Part shown: one piece after another, positions 1 to 7,819 of the stretch
Layout of the letters: every line of letters begins with the position of its first letter
How positions within the stretch are numbered: the first letter of the stretch is position 1
Origin: Bog-159 sp049511415
GTDB taxonomy: Bacteria > Acidobacteriota > Terriglobia > Bryobacterales > Bryobacteraceae
Direction: 5' to 3'
Assembly: GCA_049511415.1 (NCBI GenBank)
Contig: JBEKYC010000032.1
Location: 1 to 64,000, forward strand
DNA: 64,000 bases
The notes under the pieces: model-generated
Seen by the model: the letters and a program-made list of their open reading frames with translations, nothing else
Told to the model about the DNA's origin: nothing
Database searches by the model: none
Position numbers and translations under genes: made by a program

Positions 1-548
1 TCGCTTCCGCGGACTTTAACGGCGACGGCGTCCCCGACCTCGTCTGGCAGAGTCCTTCCACCGGCGCGGCCCAGATCTGGTACATGGGCGGCGGCAACGG
101 GGCCACCTTCCTCAGCGCCGCCAGCGTCTCCACCGGCAACTCCTGGCGCATAACCACCGCCGCCAAATACCCAGTCACTATCAGCGGCAGCGCCAGCAAC
201 GCCTACCTCGTCTGGGAGGACCCTGTCGCCGGCGCCGTCCAGTTCTGGTACGAGAGCACCAGCCAGTCGTCCCCGCAACCGCTCAGCGCGGTCACCGTCT
301 CCGCAAGCACGCCGTGGCGCATCGTCGCCGCCGCGGATTCCAACCAGGACGGCATCCCGGACGCGGTCTGGCAGAACCCTTCCGGCGGCGCCGTTCAGAT
401 CTGGCTGATGGGAGGCTCCCTGGGTGCCACCTACATGAGCACCGCGCAGGTCACGGAAGCCAACACCTGGCACGTGGTAGCCGCCGCCGACTTCAACGGA
501 GACGGAGTCGCCGCCCAAGCCGAGTCACCGCCGGCTCATTCTCCCTAA
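1..548 (+). CDS. FG-GAP/VCBS repeat protein, 3' fragment
   Basis: The frame is open from the left edge, so the start lies outside the window. The visible ~180 residues contain calcium-loop repeats of FG-GAP/VCBS type: DFNGDGVPDLVW near the left edge, then DSNQDGIPDAVWQNP and DFNGDGV, each followed by an AxQIWxMGG strand. Such repeats build extracellular beta-propellers. The last repeat breaks off after DFNGDGV, where the frame runs into unrelated proline/alanine-rich sequence and stops. This break coincides with the beginning of a ~390-bp repeat (511-897). The C-terminus therefore looks truncated or replaced, and the gene may be a pseudogene. The family call is secure; the ligand is unknown. 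Confidence 0.75.
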   Translation, partial: ASADFNGDGVPDLVWQSPSTGAAQIWYMGGGNGATFLSAASVSTGNSWRITTAAKYPVTISGSASNAYLVWEDPVAGAVQFWYESTSQSSPQPLSAVTVSASTPWRIVAAADSNQDGIPDAVWQNPSGGAVQIWLMGGSLGATYMSTAQVTEANTWHVVAAADFNGDGVAAQAESPPAHSP

Positions 549-897
549 CCCCAGCGCAGTCAATCCGTAACCGTCCCTACCTGCTTCGCCGTCACACTCC
601 CGCCGTGGTAACGTATCAACGAAGTGCCGGCCAGCGCCCCACAAAAGCTCCTTGACAAATGAAATCACCCGCAAACAAAAATCCGAAACATGCATAATTC
701 TGCACATTTCTGCACATCCCAAAGATTTGCGCCCGAATCCACGAAACCCGTGCATCTCACTAAAAATAAGATAGATATGGCCAAGGTGGAATTCCAAATT
801 GGGTCTGCTTTTCCGTTTTCTCCCGCGCGCCGCGGATGCACAATTCCGCACATCGCCCCACCCCGCGCCCGCGCGCCCGACACTCAAGCAACATGCC
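511..897. repeat. Diverged direct repeat, copy A
   Basis: This ~387-bp segment aligns over its whole length with 1644-2037 in the same orientation. Shared blocks include CCGCCCAAGCC at the left end, CTAACCCCAGCG, CCCGCAAACAAAAA, CTGCACATCCCAA, ATGCACAATT and CGCACA. It contains two clusters of a 10-bp tandem motif (consensus TGCACAATTC): three units at 691-720 and two at 837-856. No convincing protein is encoded. It replaces the end of the upstream FG-GAP gene. The 549-1063 stretch holds nothing else I can recognise. The nature of the element is unknown. Confidence 0.7.
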
Positions 898-1063
898 CCG
901 GTCAGTCTTCTAAAACAGCGCTCTCTCGTGCCAGCTTGTCGAAACACAGGTCACACCCTCTCTACCGGCCAGGCAGCAAGATGCGCGTCCACTGGAAGGC
1001 GGCCTCCGCGTAATATGATAAATCCTGTCTGGCCGAAAGGATCGAGTCCCAAGGAGTTTTCAC

Positions 1064-1627
1064 ATGAAATCGCCACTGATCGCGCTTTGTATTGGTGTGC
1101 TGTCGCTGTGCCGTCTTACTTTTGCGCAGAACGCTTCCCCAGGGCAGGCGATTCCCGCGAAGTCAGATGGACAAATCTCATTCGAAGCCTTGAAGACCCT
1201 GGCGGGCACGTGGACCGGCCCAGTCAAGTCCGATCCGCCTAACCCTGATGTAGACGGTCCCATCCAAGTCACGATGCGCGTGGCCTCCGGCGGAAGCGTC
1301 CTGGTGCATGAGATTGCGCCCGGGGGAGTGCCGGAGCCGACCATGATCTATTTGGACGGTGATCGCCTGACGCTGGTTCACTATTGCGAAGCTGGTAACC
1401 GGCCTCGAATGGTAGCTCGCAAGTCACCGGACCAGAAAACCGTGGAGTTCAATTTCGTCGACATTTCCGGTAGCCCAAGTCCCGCATACCTGCATCATTT
1501 CGTGTTTACCATCATCGACGCGGACCACCACACCGAAGACTGGACGTTCATGCTGCCAGGCGGCAAGCTTCTGCACGCACACTTCGATCTGAAGCGAGCG
1601 AAGCTAAGCTCCGGATCTGGTACATGA
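1064..1627 (+). CDS. Secreted DUF1579-like / lipocalin-like small protein
   Basis: 187 residues. An AAGGAG ribosome-binding site lies just ahead of the ATG. Residues 1-22 form a signal peptide ending in a TFAQ-like cleavage site, so the product is exported. The body starts with FEALKTLAGTWTGPVK, which resembles the opening of DUF1579 and heme-binding-like lipocalin folds. Alternating strands with a conserved-looking HHTEDWTFMLPGGK segment near the end suggest a small beta-barrel. The substrate is unknown. The gene stands alone between the two ~390-bp direct repeats. The 13 bases at 1615-1627, covering its stop, are identical to a stretch inside the FG-GAP gene (74-86), hinting that the 3' end was joined to a duplicated FG-GAP segment. 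Confidence 0.6.
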   Translation: MKSPLIALCIGVLSLCRLTFAQNASPGQAIPAKSDGQISFEALKTLAGTWTGPVKSDPPNPDVDGPIQVTMRVASGGSVLVHEIAPGGVPEPTMIYLDGDRLTLVHYCEAGNRPRMVARKSPDQKTVEFNFVDISGSPSPAYLHHFVFTIIDADHHTEDWTFMLPGGKLLHAHFDLKRAKLSSGSGT

Positions 1628-1643
1628 CCCCCCAATGGGACCA

Positions 1644-2037
1644 CCGCCCAAGCCGGTCACCGCCTATCCATCCCGCCTAACCCCAGCGGAATCTATCCAC
1701 AACTGCCCGCCCATATCCCCGACCCGCACCCGCCGTGCTACCGTATGCGCGTGGTGCCGGACAACGCCCCGCAAGAGCTCGTTGACAACCGAATCTCCCG
1801 CAAACAAAAACTTCGAAAACATGCACAATTATGCACAATCCTGCACATCCCAAGATCGGCGCTCGAATCCGCGAAACATCAGTATCTAATTGAAACTAAA
1901 ACTGATATAGCTAAGGCAGCTCGAAAATGGGTTCGTTTCTCCGCGTTCGCCCGGGCACCCCCAGATGCACAATTTCGCACAATTCCGCACACCGCCCCTA
2001 CCCCGGACGCGCCCGCCCCGCCTTCACGCAATATGCA
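1644..2037. repeat. Diverged direct repeat, copy B
   Basis: Second copy of the element at 511-897, same orientation, starting just after the stop of the small secreted gene. The 10-bp motif clusters are at 1822-1851 (three units of TGCACAATTA/TGCACAATCC type) and 1966-1995 (three units). The gap between clusters is 144 bp here and 146 bp in copy A. The right end abuts the 3' end of the decayed hydrogenase maturation protease. No protein-coding function is evident. Confidence 0.7.
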
Positions 2038-2440
2038 TGGATCTGGCGCGCCGCCCGCGCCGCCCCGCGTACCACCGCCGGCGATGGGCGCTGCGCCGAA
2101 CCCGAACTCGCGCGCCTCGATCCCGTACAGCGTGACGAGCGGCCCGGCAGCCGCCCCAGTGCGCGCCCTAATGCCAGCGCTTCGCCCAGTCCCACCGTGT
2201 GACCGGAACCGGCCCTTATGCCCCCGGCAGCGAAGACGCCAAGGCATCCCAAACCGTCACCGCGCCCGGACGTTTGCCGGTAACCACGGTATCCGCCAGA
2301 ATCACTTCATCGGCATTTTGCCAGGCTTCGGTGCCCAACTGCTGAAGTTGCCGTGCCATCGGCAGCCCGGCCGCGTCATCGCCGCGGTCCGCATTGCCGA
2401 AACACAGAACGGATATCTTCACCCGAATATAAGATGACAC
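2024..2440 (-). pseudogene. Hydrogenase maturation protease (HyaD/HycI family), frameshifted remnant
   Basis: Read on the minus strand. The first frame (from 2440) gives VLCFGNADRGDDAAGLPMAR, the GNxxRGDDxxG start of the nickel-dependent hydrogenase maturation endopeptidases, then NADEVILADTVVTGKRPGAV, the family's VDAxxxGxPPGT segment. The frame then hits a stop. The family resumes in a second frame (SGHTVGLGEALALGRALGRL) and a third (LVTLYGIEAREFGFG), and returns to the second frame at its end (SPAVVRGAARAARQIHAYC). About 15-20 residues also seem missing after the N-terminal helix. At least three frame changes make this a pseudogene. No hydrogenase genes lie in the window. Confidence 0.75.
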
Positions 2441-2453
2441 ACCCGCCTGCGCA

Positions 2454-2972
2454 TCAAGGCAGCGCCGGATGCGGAATGAGTTGTCCTGTCAGCTTGCCCG
2501 TCGTGGTCGTAGGAGGCGTCCCCGCCGGTCCGGTCGACGTGGTGGTGTATTCGCCATTGAAGACCGTGCCATTGCTGCCCGTAGTCACCGTCCCGGTTGC
2601 CACCGTCACGTTCTTGGAGTTCAGCGACCCGTCCGCGTTCACCACTAGGCTGGCGTACGAGATATAGAACCCGGTAAGAGCCGGCAATAACTGCCAGATA
2701 CCGTGGCCGGGACTAGCGTAAGTCGGCGTGCCACTCGACGCCGGCACTCCGGGCGCTAATTCCGAGCCATCCGTTTCGACGACTGACCCATCCGTGGTAA
2801 AGGTGGCCAGACCTGGGATCGGAACCACCGGCGTTGTGGGCGGCGCGTTGGGCGTGAAGTTCAATTCCCACGAACCGGCCATGGTCGGTGCGGCGGCTAC
2901 CGCGGACTTGGGCTGAGCAATCAAAATCATCAGCCCGCAAACAATCGATGTAAGCAACGTTTTTCCGGACAT
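2454..2972 (-). CDS. Small secreted protein of unknown function
   Basis: 172 residues. I chose the start MSGKTLL because a near-perfect GGAGGGG ribosome-binding site lies about 9 bases upstream; the frame extends 27 codons further but without support. Residues 1-29 form a signal peptide ending AVAAAP. The mature part begins GSWELNFTPNAPP and is rich in Thr, Gly, Pro and Val, typical of a short exported beta-sandwich. In acidobacteria many such proteins start with a 'GSW-x-x-x' strand. No catalytic motif is visible and I do not recognise a named family. It is divergent from the Spy-like gene at 3136, with a 163-bp shared upstream region. Confidence 0.65.
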   Translation of the reverse strand: MSGKTLLTSIVCGLMILIAQPKSAVAAAPTMAGSWELNFTPNAPPTTPVVPIPGLATFTTDGSVVETDGSELAPGVPASSGTPTYASPGHGIWQLLPALTGFYISYASLVVNADGSLNSKNVTVATGTVTTGSNGTVFNGEYTTTSTGPAGTPPTTTTGKLTGQLIPHPALP

Positions 2973-3135
2973 AATATGCCCCTCCGCAGCAATTGTAAGA
3001 TGCTCCACCCCCCTTAGTCCCCATATTCTTTTCGAAGAGGTACTAGCTGCCAAGAAATAGCTTACAAATTGTTACATAAGCTACAAACGCAATTTACAAG
3101 CGGTCTGTAGAGTGAAAACTGAGGAGAAAAGAACC

Positions 3136-3606
3136 ATGAAAAATACATGGCTTCGATTAACGGCAGTTACAGCCTTAGCCGGAGGGATGCTTCTGGTGTC
3201 GGCTCAGGATCCCAATCAGGCGGCGCCGCCGGCCAACGCGACGCATCAGCGATTCCACAAGCGCGCCGCGCGGCTGGCCAAATACTTGAACCTGACGCCG
3301 GCGCAGGCAGCCCAGGCTAAAGCCGGCTTTCAAGCCGCGCGCCAGTCCGGGCAGCCGATCCGGGAACAACTGAAGCAGCTTCGCGCCGGCATCCAACAGG
3401 CGATCAAAGCGGGCGATACCGCCAGGATCGATCAACTCAGCGCGCAGCAAGGCAGTCTGAAGGGGCAGTTACTGGCGATCCGCCACGAGTCCTTCGCTAA
3501 GTTCTATGCCACCCTGTCGCCGGAACAGCAGGCCAAGGCCGATCAGTTGCCGGCGCACATGCGGCAGATGCGGCAACAGCGCATGGCCAATCATCAGAAT
3601 GGTTAG
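3136..3606 (+). CDS. Spy/CpxP-like LTxxQ-motif periplasmic protein
   Basis: 156 residues from MKNTWLRL; GAGGAG upstream supports this start over the earlier in-frame ATG at 3112. A signal peptide (about 24 residues) is followed by an Ala/Gln-rich, wholly helical protein. Two LTxxQ-type motifs are visible: LTPAQAAQAK in the first half and LSPEQQAKADQL in the second, the signature of the Spy/CpxP/CnrX fold. These periplasmic proteins act as ATP-independent chaperones or as stress sensors that restrain a sensor kinase or anti-sigma factor. No partner regulator lies beside it, so a free-standing chaperone role is more likely. The basic C-terminus (MRQMRQQRM) is typical. Confidence 0.75.
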   Translation: MKNTWLRLTAVTALAGGMLLVSAQDPNQAAPPANATHQRFHKRAARLAKYLNLTPAQAAQAKAGFQAARQSGQPIREQLKQLRAGIQQAIKAGDTARIDQLSAQQGSLKGQLLAIRHESFAKFYATLSPEQQAKADQLPAHMRQMRQQRMANHQNG

Positions 3607-3619
3607 TGTGTCGCGAGGC

Positions 3620-4513
3620 TCAACGCTCGACTGGCTCGTACCCCAGACGCCAGCCGAGCGCTTTGGCATCGAACCACGAGATCTTCACTCCGAACCAGCG
3701 CGTCTCTGAAGCCGGCTGCGGCCGTCCGCGCCGCTGGCTGAGCACGAAGGCGCAGGGACCTTCGCCGAACTGCGCCAGGCGTTGCGCCAGCCACCCATCT
3801 TGCGTCAGCGGCTGTGCCAACACCACGGGTGCGGCTCCTAGGATCGCCAGGTGCGCGCCGAATGCAGTATCCACCTGCTTGATCGCCGCCGGAAGCTCGT
3901 AAGCCTGCCGGTATTGTTTGATCGCGGCCTCCAGATCGTGTACCGCGATCACTACCTTCGTCACGCCCGCGAAATCCTTGTTCGACGGCTTGCCTTGCGG
4001 AAAAGCGCGCTGCTCGCGTGGCGTGAAATCGTGGATCAGGAATGGAAAAAACGTGCCGTTCGGTTCCGTGCCCACCTGCGCGGTCTCCCAGTCGAGCCGC
4101 ACTCCGTCGGGCCGCAGGCGTCCGTTGCGCAGCGGCGGAGTCACGGCAATGCCCGCCGCCAGCAGACGCTTGGCTTCCGCCGCCACATCCGCCGCGCGTA
4201 CCGCCCAGGCGCACGGCCCCGCGTCCTCCTTCATGAATTTCACCCATGTATGCGCGGTCAGGGCGTGCGCATCGGCGTGCGGCTGCGGCGCGATCAATTC
4301 CAGATACGATCCATCCGGAAAGCTGACCAAAGCCATCTCAGTAGCGCCGTTGCTGTGCGGGCCTCCGTAGACAGTTTCGATGCCCGCGCCCGCCAGACTG
4401 GCCTGCAGCTTCTTCAAATCGCTGCCGGCTACGGTGACATGATCCACTTTCAGATCCGCGGCGGCCATCAGCGCAGGCACCAGAGCAACGCTCAGCAGGC
4501 GCCTACTTCGCAT
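3620..4513 (-). CDS. Secreted VOC/glyoxalase-like domain protein
   Basis: 297 residues. A short signal sequence ends at MAAAD. The body starts LKVDHVTVAGSDLKKLQASL, the beta-alpha opening of a vicinal-oxygen-chelate module with the metal-binding-type His in DHV, and continues with SFPDGSYLELIAP, where the Glu is a usual metal ligand. A second, degenerate VOC half follows VIAVHDLEAAIKQYR. This arrangement fits the Glyoxalase_3 (two-module) group; the substrate cannot be read from the sequence. It is the last gene of a leftward operon and its start overlaps the end of the ThuA gene by 11 bases, so it is probably translationally coupled. Confidence 0.75.
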   Translation of the reverse strand: MRSRRLLSVALVPALMAAADLKVDHVTVAGSDLKKLQASLAGAGIETVYGGPHSNGATEMALVSFPDGSYLELIAPQPHADAHALTAHTWVKFMKEDAGPCAWAVRAADVAAEAKRLLAAGIAVTPPLRNGRLRPDGVRLDWETAQVGTEPNGTFFPFLIHDFTPREQRAFPQGKPSNKDFAGVTKVVIAVHDLEAAIKQYRQAYELPAAIKQVDTAFGAHLAILGAAPVVLAQPLTQDGWLAQRLAQFGEGPCAFVLSQRRGRPQPASETRWFGVKISWFDAKALGWRLGYEPVER

Positions 4514-5309
4514 CCAGATTCGCCTTCAGATCTTCGGGCGACAGATCGCACTTGGCGCCCTCAGGCGGGATATCGACTTTCGCGATCCACAGAATCGCAT
4601 TCACAATCATGCGCCGTTGATCTTCCAGTCCCCAATTGTGGTGATAATGCCCGCCCGTGAAACCGAAGCCGCGGCCGCCGTCTTCGCGCTCCACCGCCCA
4701 CGCCACCGTCTCCTGCACCGGCTTATCCTTCGGCAGCATGGTGGTCAGTATCGGCACCAGGCGCTTATCGTCTTTGCGGAACACGATGCGGTAATACCAT
4801 TCGTCGGTGCTGCGAAAGCTGTCCCAACCGCGCGAGATGGGATGCGCCGGCGCGGTCTCGGTGAGTTCCGTGTCGTTGACCGGATTCTGCGAATAAGGGC
4901 GGCGGTAAAAGCCGCCGATCCATTCGAGCAGTTCCATGCCGCCGTGATCGCCCGGAACTTCCACCGCGTAGTGCAGACAGGCCAGGCCCACGCCGCTCTT
5001 CATGAGCTTGCCGATCTTCGCCAGGCGATCGTCGCTCAGCAGCGGATGCCCTTCGCCGCCATCCATATAAAGCACAATGCCCCGGGCGCCATCGAAAACG
5101 GATTCGTCGGCCGGCCAACCGCCTTTGACAACCACCGGGTCCACTCCCGGATTCTGCCGCAGGCACTTGGTCAGCAGCAGCGTGCCCGCGTTGAATTCGT
5201 GTTCCCCAGGGCCATGGCTGGGATTTCCCGCCACCAGCACGATCTTGGCGGGCCCAGCGGCCATGGCGGTATAGCAGACCGCCGTCAACAACCAGCCGGC
5301 TTTGCTCAT
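4503..5309 (-). CDS. Secreted ThuA domain protein
   Basis: 268 residues from MSKAGWLL. This start gives the classic ATGA overlap with the stop of the SGNH gene upstream. A signal peptide precedes KIVLVAGNPSHGPGEHEFNAG, and YMDGGEGHPLL, GLACLHYAVE and ETVAWAVEREDGGRGFGFTGGHYHHNWG follow; these are the conserved blocks of the ThuA-like, glutamine-amidotransferase-fold family. ThuA proteins are linked to trehalose and other sugar catabolism in rhizobia, and secreted versions are abundant in soil acidobacteria and planctomycetes. The mechanism is unsettled. Its place between an SGNH esterase and a VOC protein suggests breakdown of a modified carbohydrate, which is inference. Confidence 0.85.
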   Translation of the reverse strand: MSKAGWLLTAVCYTAMAAGPAKIVLVAGNPSHGPGEHEFNAGTLLLTKCLRQNPGVDPVVVKGGWPADESVFDGARGIVLYMDGGEGHPLLSDDRLAKIGKLMKSGVGLACLHYAVEVPGDHGGMELLEWIGGFYRRPYSQNPVNDTELTETAPAHPISRGWDSFRSTDEWYYRIVFRKDDKRLVPILTTMLPKDKPVQETVAWAVEREDGGRGFGFTGGHYHHNWGLEDQRRMIVNAILWIAKVDIPPEGAKCDLSPEDLKANLDAK

Positions 5310-6634
5310 TGGTGATCCTTGGTGAGCCATGCCTTGATGCCGCCCTTCTTTTTGGTGCTCTTATCGTCGGCCTTTTTCTTTGCGTCCGCCTGCTTCTTCT
5401 CTTCCGCCGCCTTGTCTTCCGCTGCCTTCTTATCCGCGGCTTGCTTCTTATCGTCCGCCTTCTTCTGCGCCTTCAAGGCCTGGGCTTTTGCCGCGTCGCT
5501 TTCCGTGGCCACCGGAACGGCGGGAGCGGGCGCCACGCTTGGAGCCGGATTGGCCATCGTAGTCACCGGTACGGGCCGCGTTCTCTTCCTGGAGGGCTTG
5601 GCGGCAACCGCGGCGCCGCTCACGCGATCGATGGCAGCCAGCGCCACCGGCGACATCAGCCGGTAACCCTTGGCATTCGGATGCAACCCGTCATCGGAAG
5701 CATCCGCCTGCAAGAATCCGTTCGTATCCACCAGGGCGGAGTAATAATCCACGTACGGGAAGTGGCGCTGCTCGCAGAAAGTCTTGAGCCAGTTGTTCAA
5801 TTCGACGATGCGCGCCGGCGGCCGGCGAGTGGTTTGGGCGAACTGCGGATTGGTGTCCTTGTGGTAATCGCTGACGGGCAGCAGCGACGCGAATAACGGA
5901 GTGATGTGATGCGCTTCGGCCAGGTCCGCAATCAGGAACAGGTTGTCTTCAATGGTGGACTCGGCGACGCCGCGCGCCAGGTCGTTCGTGCCCGCCAGCA
6001 CCAGCACCGCCTGCGGTTTCAGGTCGATGACATCGGCCTTGACCCGGCCCAGCATCTCGCCGGTGATCTGCCCGCTGATACCGCGATTCACGAAGTCGCG
6101 ATCGCTGCCGTAATACTCGTTGAGGCGCCAGCCGTCCGTAATGGAATCGCCCAGAAACACCACCCGGGGACGCTGTGGCGAGGGTGGGCCGAGCTTCTCG
6201 TCGGCCTCGGCATAGCGCTTCAGATTGTCCCGATCGGGGTTATGTGCCTGGACTTCCTTCAGATCCAGCAGGGCGCGGAAGTGCGAATCCAGCCGGTCCA
6301 CGGCTTCGCGCAACTCGCCGAATTGGCGGCGGGCTTCCTCCGGAAAGGGATAAGGCCGCGGCACGGTATCGGCGACCGCCAGGTAAGAGCGCGCGGTCGC
6401 CACGAATGCGTAGGTATTGGCGGCGTTCTGGGGCGCTGTTTGCAGATTCGCCAATGCCTGGCGCGCGTCTTCGAGCGCCGGCGCGCCGGCCCGCGCCAGC
6501 CCTGGCACGGCCAAGCCGGTCGATTCGATCAGTTGCACGGTGCGCTGCTCCAGCGCCAGCGCGTCCGGGTTGGTCAGCAGCGCGCTGCTCTGCGCCAGAG
6601 CCGCTGCCGCCCACAAGCAGGCGAGCCATTTCAT
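5306..6634 (-). CDS. SGNH/GDSL-type esterase with Lys/Ala-rich tail
   Basis: 442 residues with a signal peptide. The SGNH hydrolase blocks are complete: FLGDSITDGW (block I, nucleophilic Ser), NRGISGQIT (block II Gly), LAGTNDLARG (block III Asn) and SDDGLHPNAKGY (block V Asp-x-x-His). A ~110-residue N-terminal helical region precedes the catalytic domain. After it, a ~90-residue tail consists largely of Ala, Lys, Asp and Glu (AEDKAAEEKKQADAKKKA), probably a coiled-coil or cell-surface spacer. It is likely a secreted lipase, acetylesterase or lysophospholipase-type enzyme. Its ATG overlaps the stop of the DUF3108 gene (ATGA), and its own stop overlaps the ThuA start the same way. Confidence 0.88.
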   Translation of the reverse strand: MKWLACLWAAAALAQSSALLTNPDALALEQRTVQLIESTGLAVPGLARAGAPALEDARQALANLQTAPQNAANTYAFVATARSYLAVADTVPRPYPFPEEARRQFGELREAVDRLDSHFRALLDLKEVQAHNPDRDNLKRYAEADEKLGPPSPQRPRVVFLGDSITDGWRLNEYYGSDRDFVNRGISGQITGEMLGRVKADVIDLKPQAVLVLAGTNDLARGVAESTIEDNLFLIADLAEAHHITPLFASLLPVSDYHKDTNPQFAQTTRRPPARIVELNNWLKTFCEQRHFPYVDYYSALVDTNGFLQADASDDGLHPNAKGYRLMSPVALAAIDRVSGAAVAAKPSRKRTRPVPVTTMANPAPSVAPAPAVPVATESDAAKAQALKAQKKADDKKQAADKKAAEDKAAEEKKQADAKKKADDKSTKKKGGIKAWLTKDHQ

Positions 6635-7380
6635 GTCTTTTCTTCCTTTGCCAGTTGCAGTGTAATCGTGCCGATGGCGAATTGCAGGCGCACCCGGATC
6701 TGCACGGGCAGTTTGCGCGGGTCATCGGTGAGCCAGACATACAGGTGCCCGTAGCGCCGGTACAGCACGTCGTTGAACAGGAAAGCCTCGTAGCGAATGG
6801 TCTTGAACGACCCTGCCGGCGTGCGCACCTCCTCCCGCTGTTGCGCCTCCACGCGCGCCATCACGCTCTTCTTGCCGTCGCTGATGGCCACCTGGGTATT
6901 CTGCCCCGGCTGCAGATTCATGGTGCGCAGCAGGTAGAGCCCGCCCAGCACGTCGTGCACGCAGTTCGGAATATCGATCTCGTGAGAATTCAGGACGCGA
7001 TTGTTTTCCAGGTCCTTTTCGAGATACTCGGCCTTGTGGGTTTCGGGATTGAAGGTGACGCTGGTTTCCTTGCGCCGCTTCCCCTCCTCGGCCTTCAAAT
7101 AGGATCCCGAGGCGCACAGGTCGGATTCCAGATTGGAGACGTAATCGTTGTTGACCTTGAACAATTTGGAGACCAGCCCGGCCGACTCCAGGTGCAGGTC
7201 CGCTTGCCAGCCGGGATCGGAATGATGCGTGCTCGCACTCCAGATCAGATGCGCGTTACCGGCCGTCACCAATCGCCACTCCACCGTGTAATCGAGAGAT
7301 TCTTTGGAAGGAAGCGCGCTGGGTGTGCCCGCAACCAGTGCCCCACCGAAACCTAGTAGCAGCATCCTGACTGCTGTCAT
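6631..7380 (-). CDS. DUF3108 domain exported protein
   Basis: 249 residues with a signal peptide of about 22. Recognisable DUF3108 features are the opening SLDYTVEWRLVTAGNA, the repeated beta-strands with FKVNNDYVSNLES and FNPETHKAEYLEKD, the DIPNCVHDVLGGLYLLRTM segment, and the C-terminal TPAGSFKTIRYE and YVWLTDDPRKLPVQI. The family consists of periplasmic beta-rich proteins of unsettled function, often found with lipid- or envelope-related genes. It is the first gene of the leftward four-gene operon ending at 3620. The remaining 34 bp to the PilZ gene stop contain no visible terminator. Confidence 0.85.
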   Translation of the reverse strand: MTAVRMLLLGFGGALVAGTPSALPSKESLDYTVEWRLVTAGNAHLIWSASTHHSDPGWQADLHLESAGLVSKLFKVNNDYVSNLESDLCASGSYLKAEEGKRRKETSVTFNPETHKAEYLEKDLENNRVLNSHEIDIPNCVHDVLGGLYLLRTMNLQPGQNTQVAISDGKKSVMARVEAQQREEVRTPAGSFKTIRYEAFLFNDVLYRRYGHLYVWLTDDPRKLPVQIRVRLQFAIGTITLQLAKEEKT

Positions 7381-7414
7381 TAACAGCCAGTGTAGCGCGT
7401 TGCAACGGAGCCTT

Positions 7415-7759
7415 TTATGGCATGCCGTTCGGCCCGGGCGCCATCCGCTTACGGCCCTCTTCGGCCAAAGCCGCGGCCCAGGTGAATTCCAGGCCGATGG
7501 CGAATTTCAAGCCCTGCCGCCGGCAATAGCGGACCGTGGCGTTGCCCATCAGGCCATGGCTGGGAGCGTTTAGGTAAACGCTGGAACGCGCCAAAACAGC
7601 TTCGCTGCACTCTACCCTGGCGCCATGCAGCGAGACTTCCCGGCACGTGCCCCTGGCAGTGACAGTCTCTCCGTTGGCACGCTGCCAGGAGAGCAACACG
7701 GGACAGGTTATGGGATAGCGTTCTTCCCGTCGAGCGCCGCGACTGCCGTGCGAAACCAT
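7415..7759 (-). CDS. PilZ domain protein
   Basis: 114 residues, a single PilZ domain. The N-terminal RREERYPITCPV carries the RxxxR-type arginines that bind cyclic di-GMP, and REVSLHGARVE corresponds to the (D/N)xSxxG motif, with Glu in the place of Asp. Later strands (NATVRYCRRQGLKFAIGLEF) complete the barrel. PilZ proteins transmit cyclic di-GMP levels to motility, exopolysaccharide or secretion machinery. The altered motif means ligand binding should not be assumed. Only a 34-bp gap separates it from the DUF3108 gene downstream, so it could lead that operon. Confidence 0.8.
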   Translation of the reverse strand: MVSHGSRGARREERYPITCPVLLSWQRANGETVTARGTCREVSLHGARVECSEAVLARSSVYLNAPSHGLMGNATVRYCRRQGLKFAIGLEFTWAAALAEEGRKRMAPGPNGMP

Positions 7760-7770
7760 AACAGCCTCGT

Positions 7771-7789
7771 TAAGAGCAATATACTCTTA
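7771..7789. promoter_or_regulatory. Inverted repeat upstream of the PilZ gene
   Basis: TAAGAG-7 bp-CTCTTA, a perfect 6-bp inverted repeat 12 bp upstream of the PilZ start and inside its likely promoter region. It could be an operator. Half-site spacing is about 13 bp centre to centre. The function is inferred only from symmetry and position. Confidence 0.3.
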
Positions 7790-7819
7790 CTTCACGGTGT
7801 ATTGCAAAGAACTCAAGCG

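Noticed and set aside
690..1013. Open frames inside the ~390-bp repeats as small proteins (beginning MHNSAHF)
   Set aside because: The frames are not conserved between the two copies, have no ribosome-binding site, and the pattern comes from the 10-bp DNA repeat.
5306..5560. Lys/Ala-rich segment as a frameshift or assembly artefact
   Set aside because: The frame is continuous, ends with a stop that overlaps the next start in the operon, and such tails occur on other secreted proteins.
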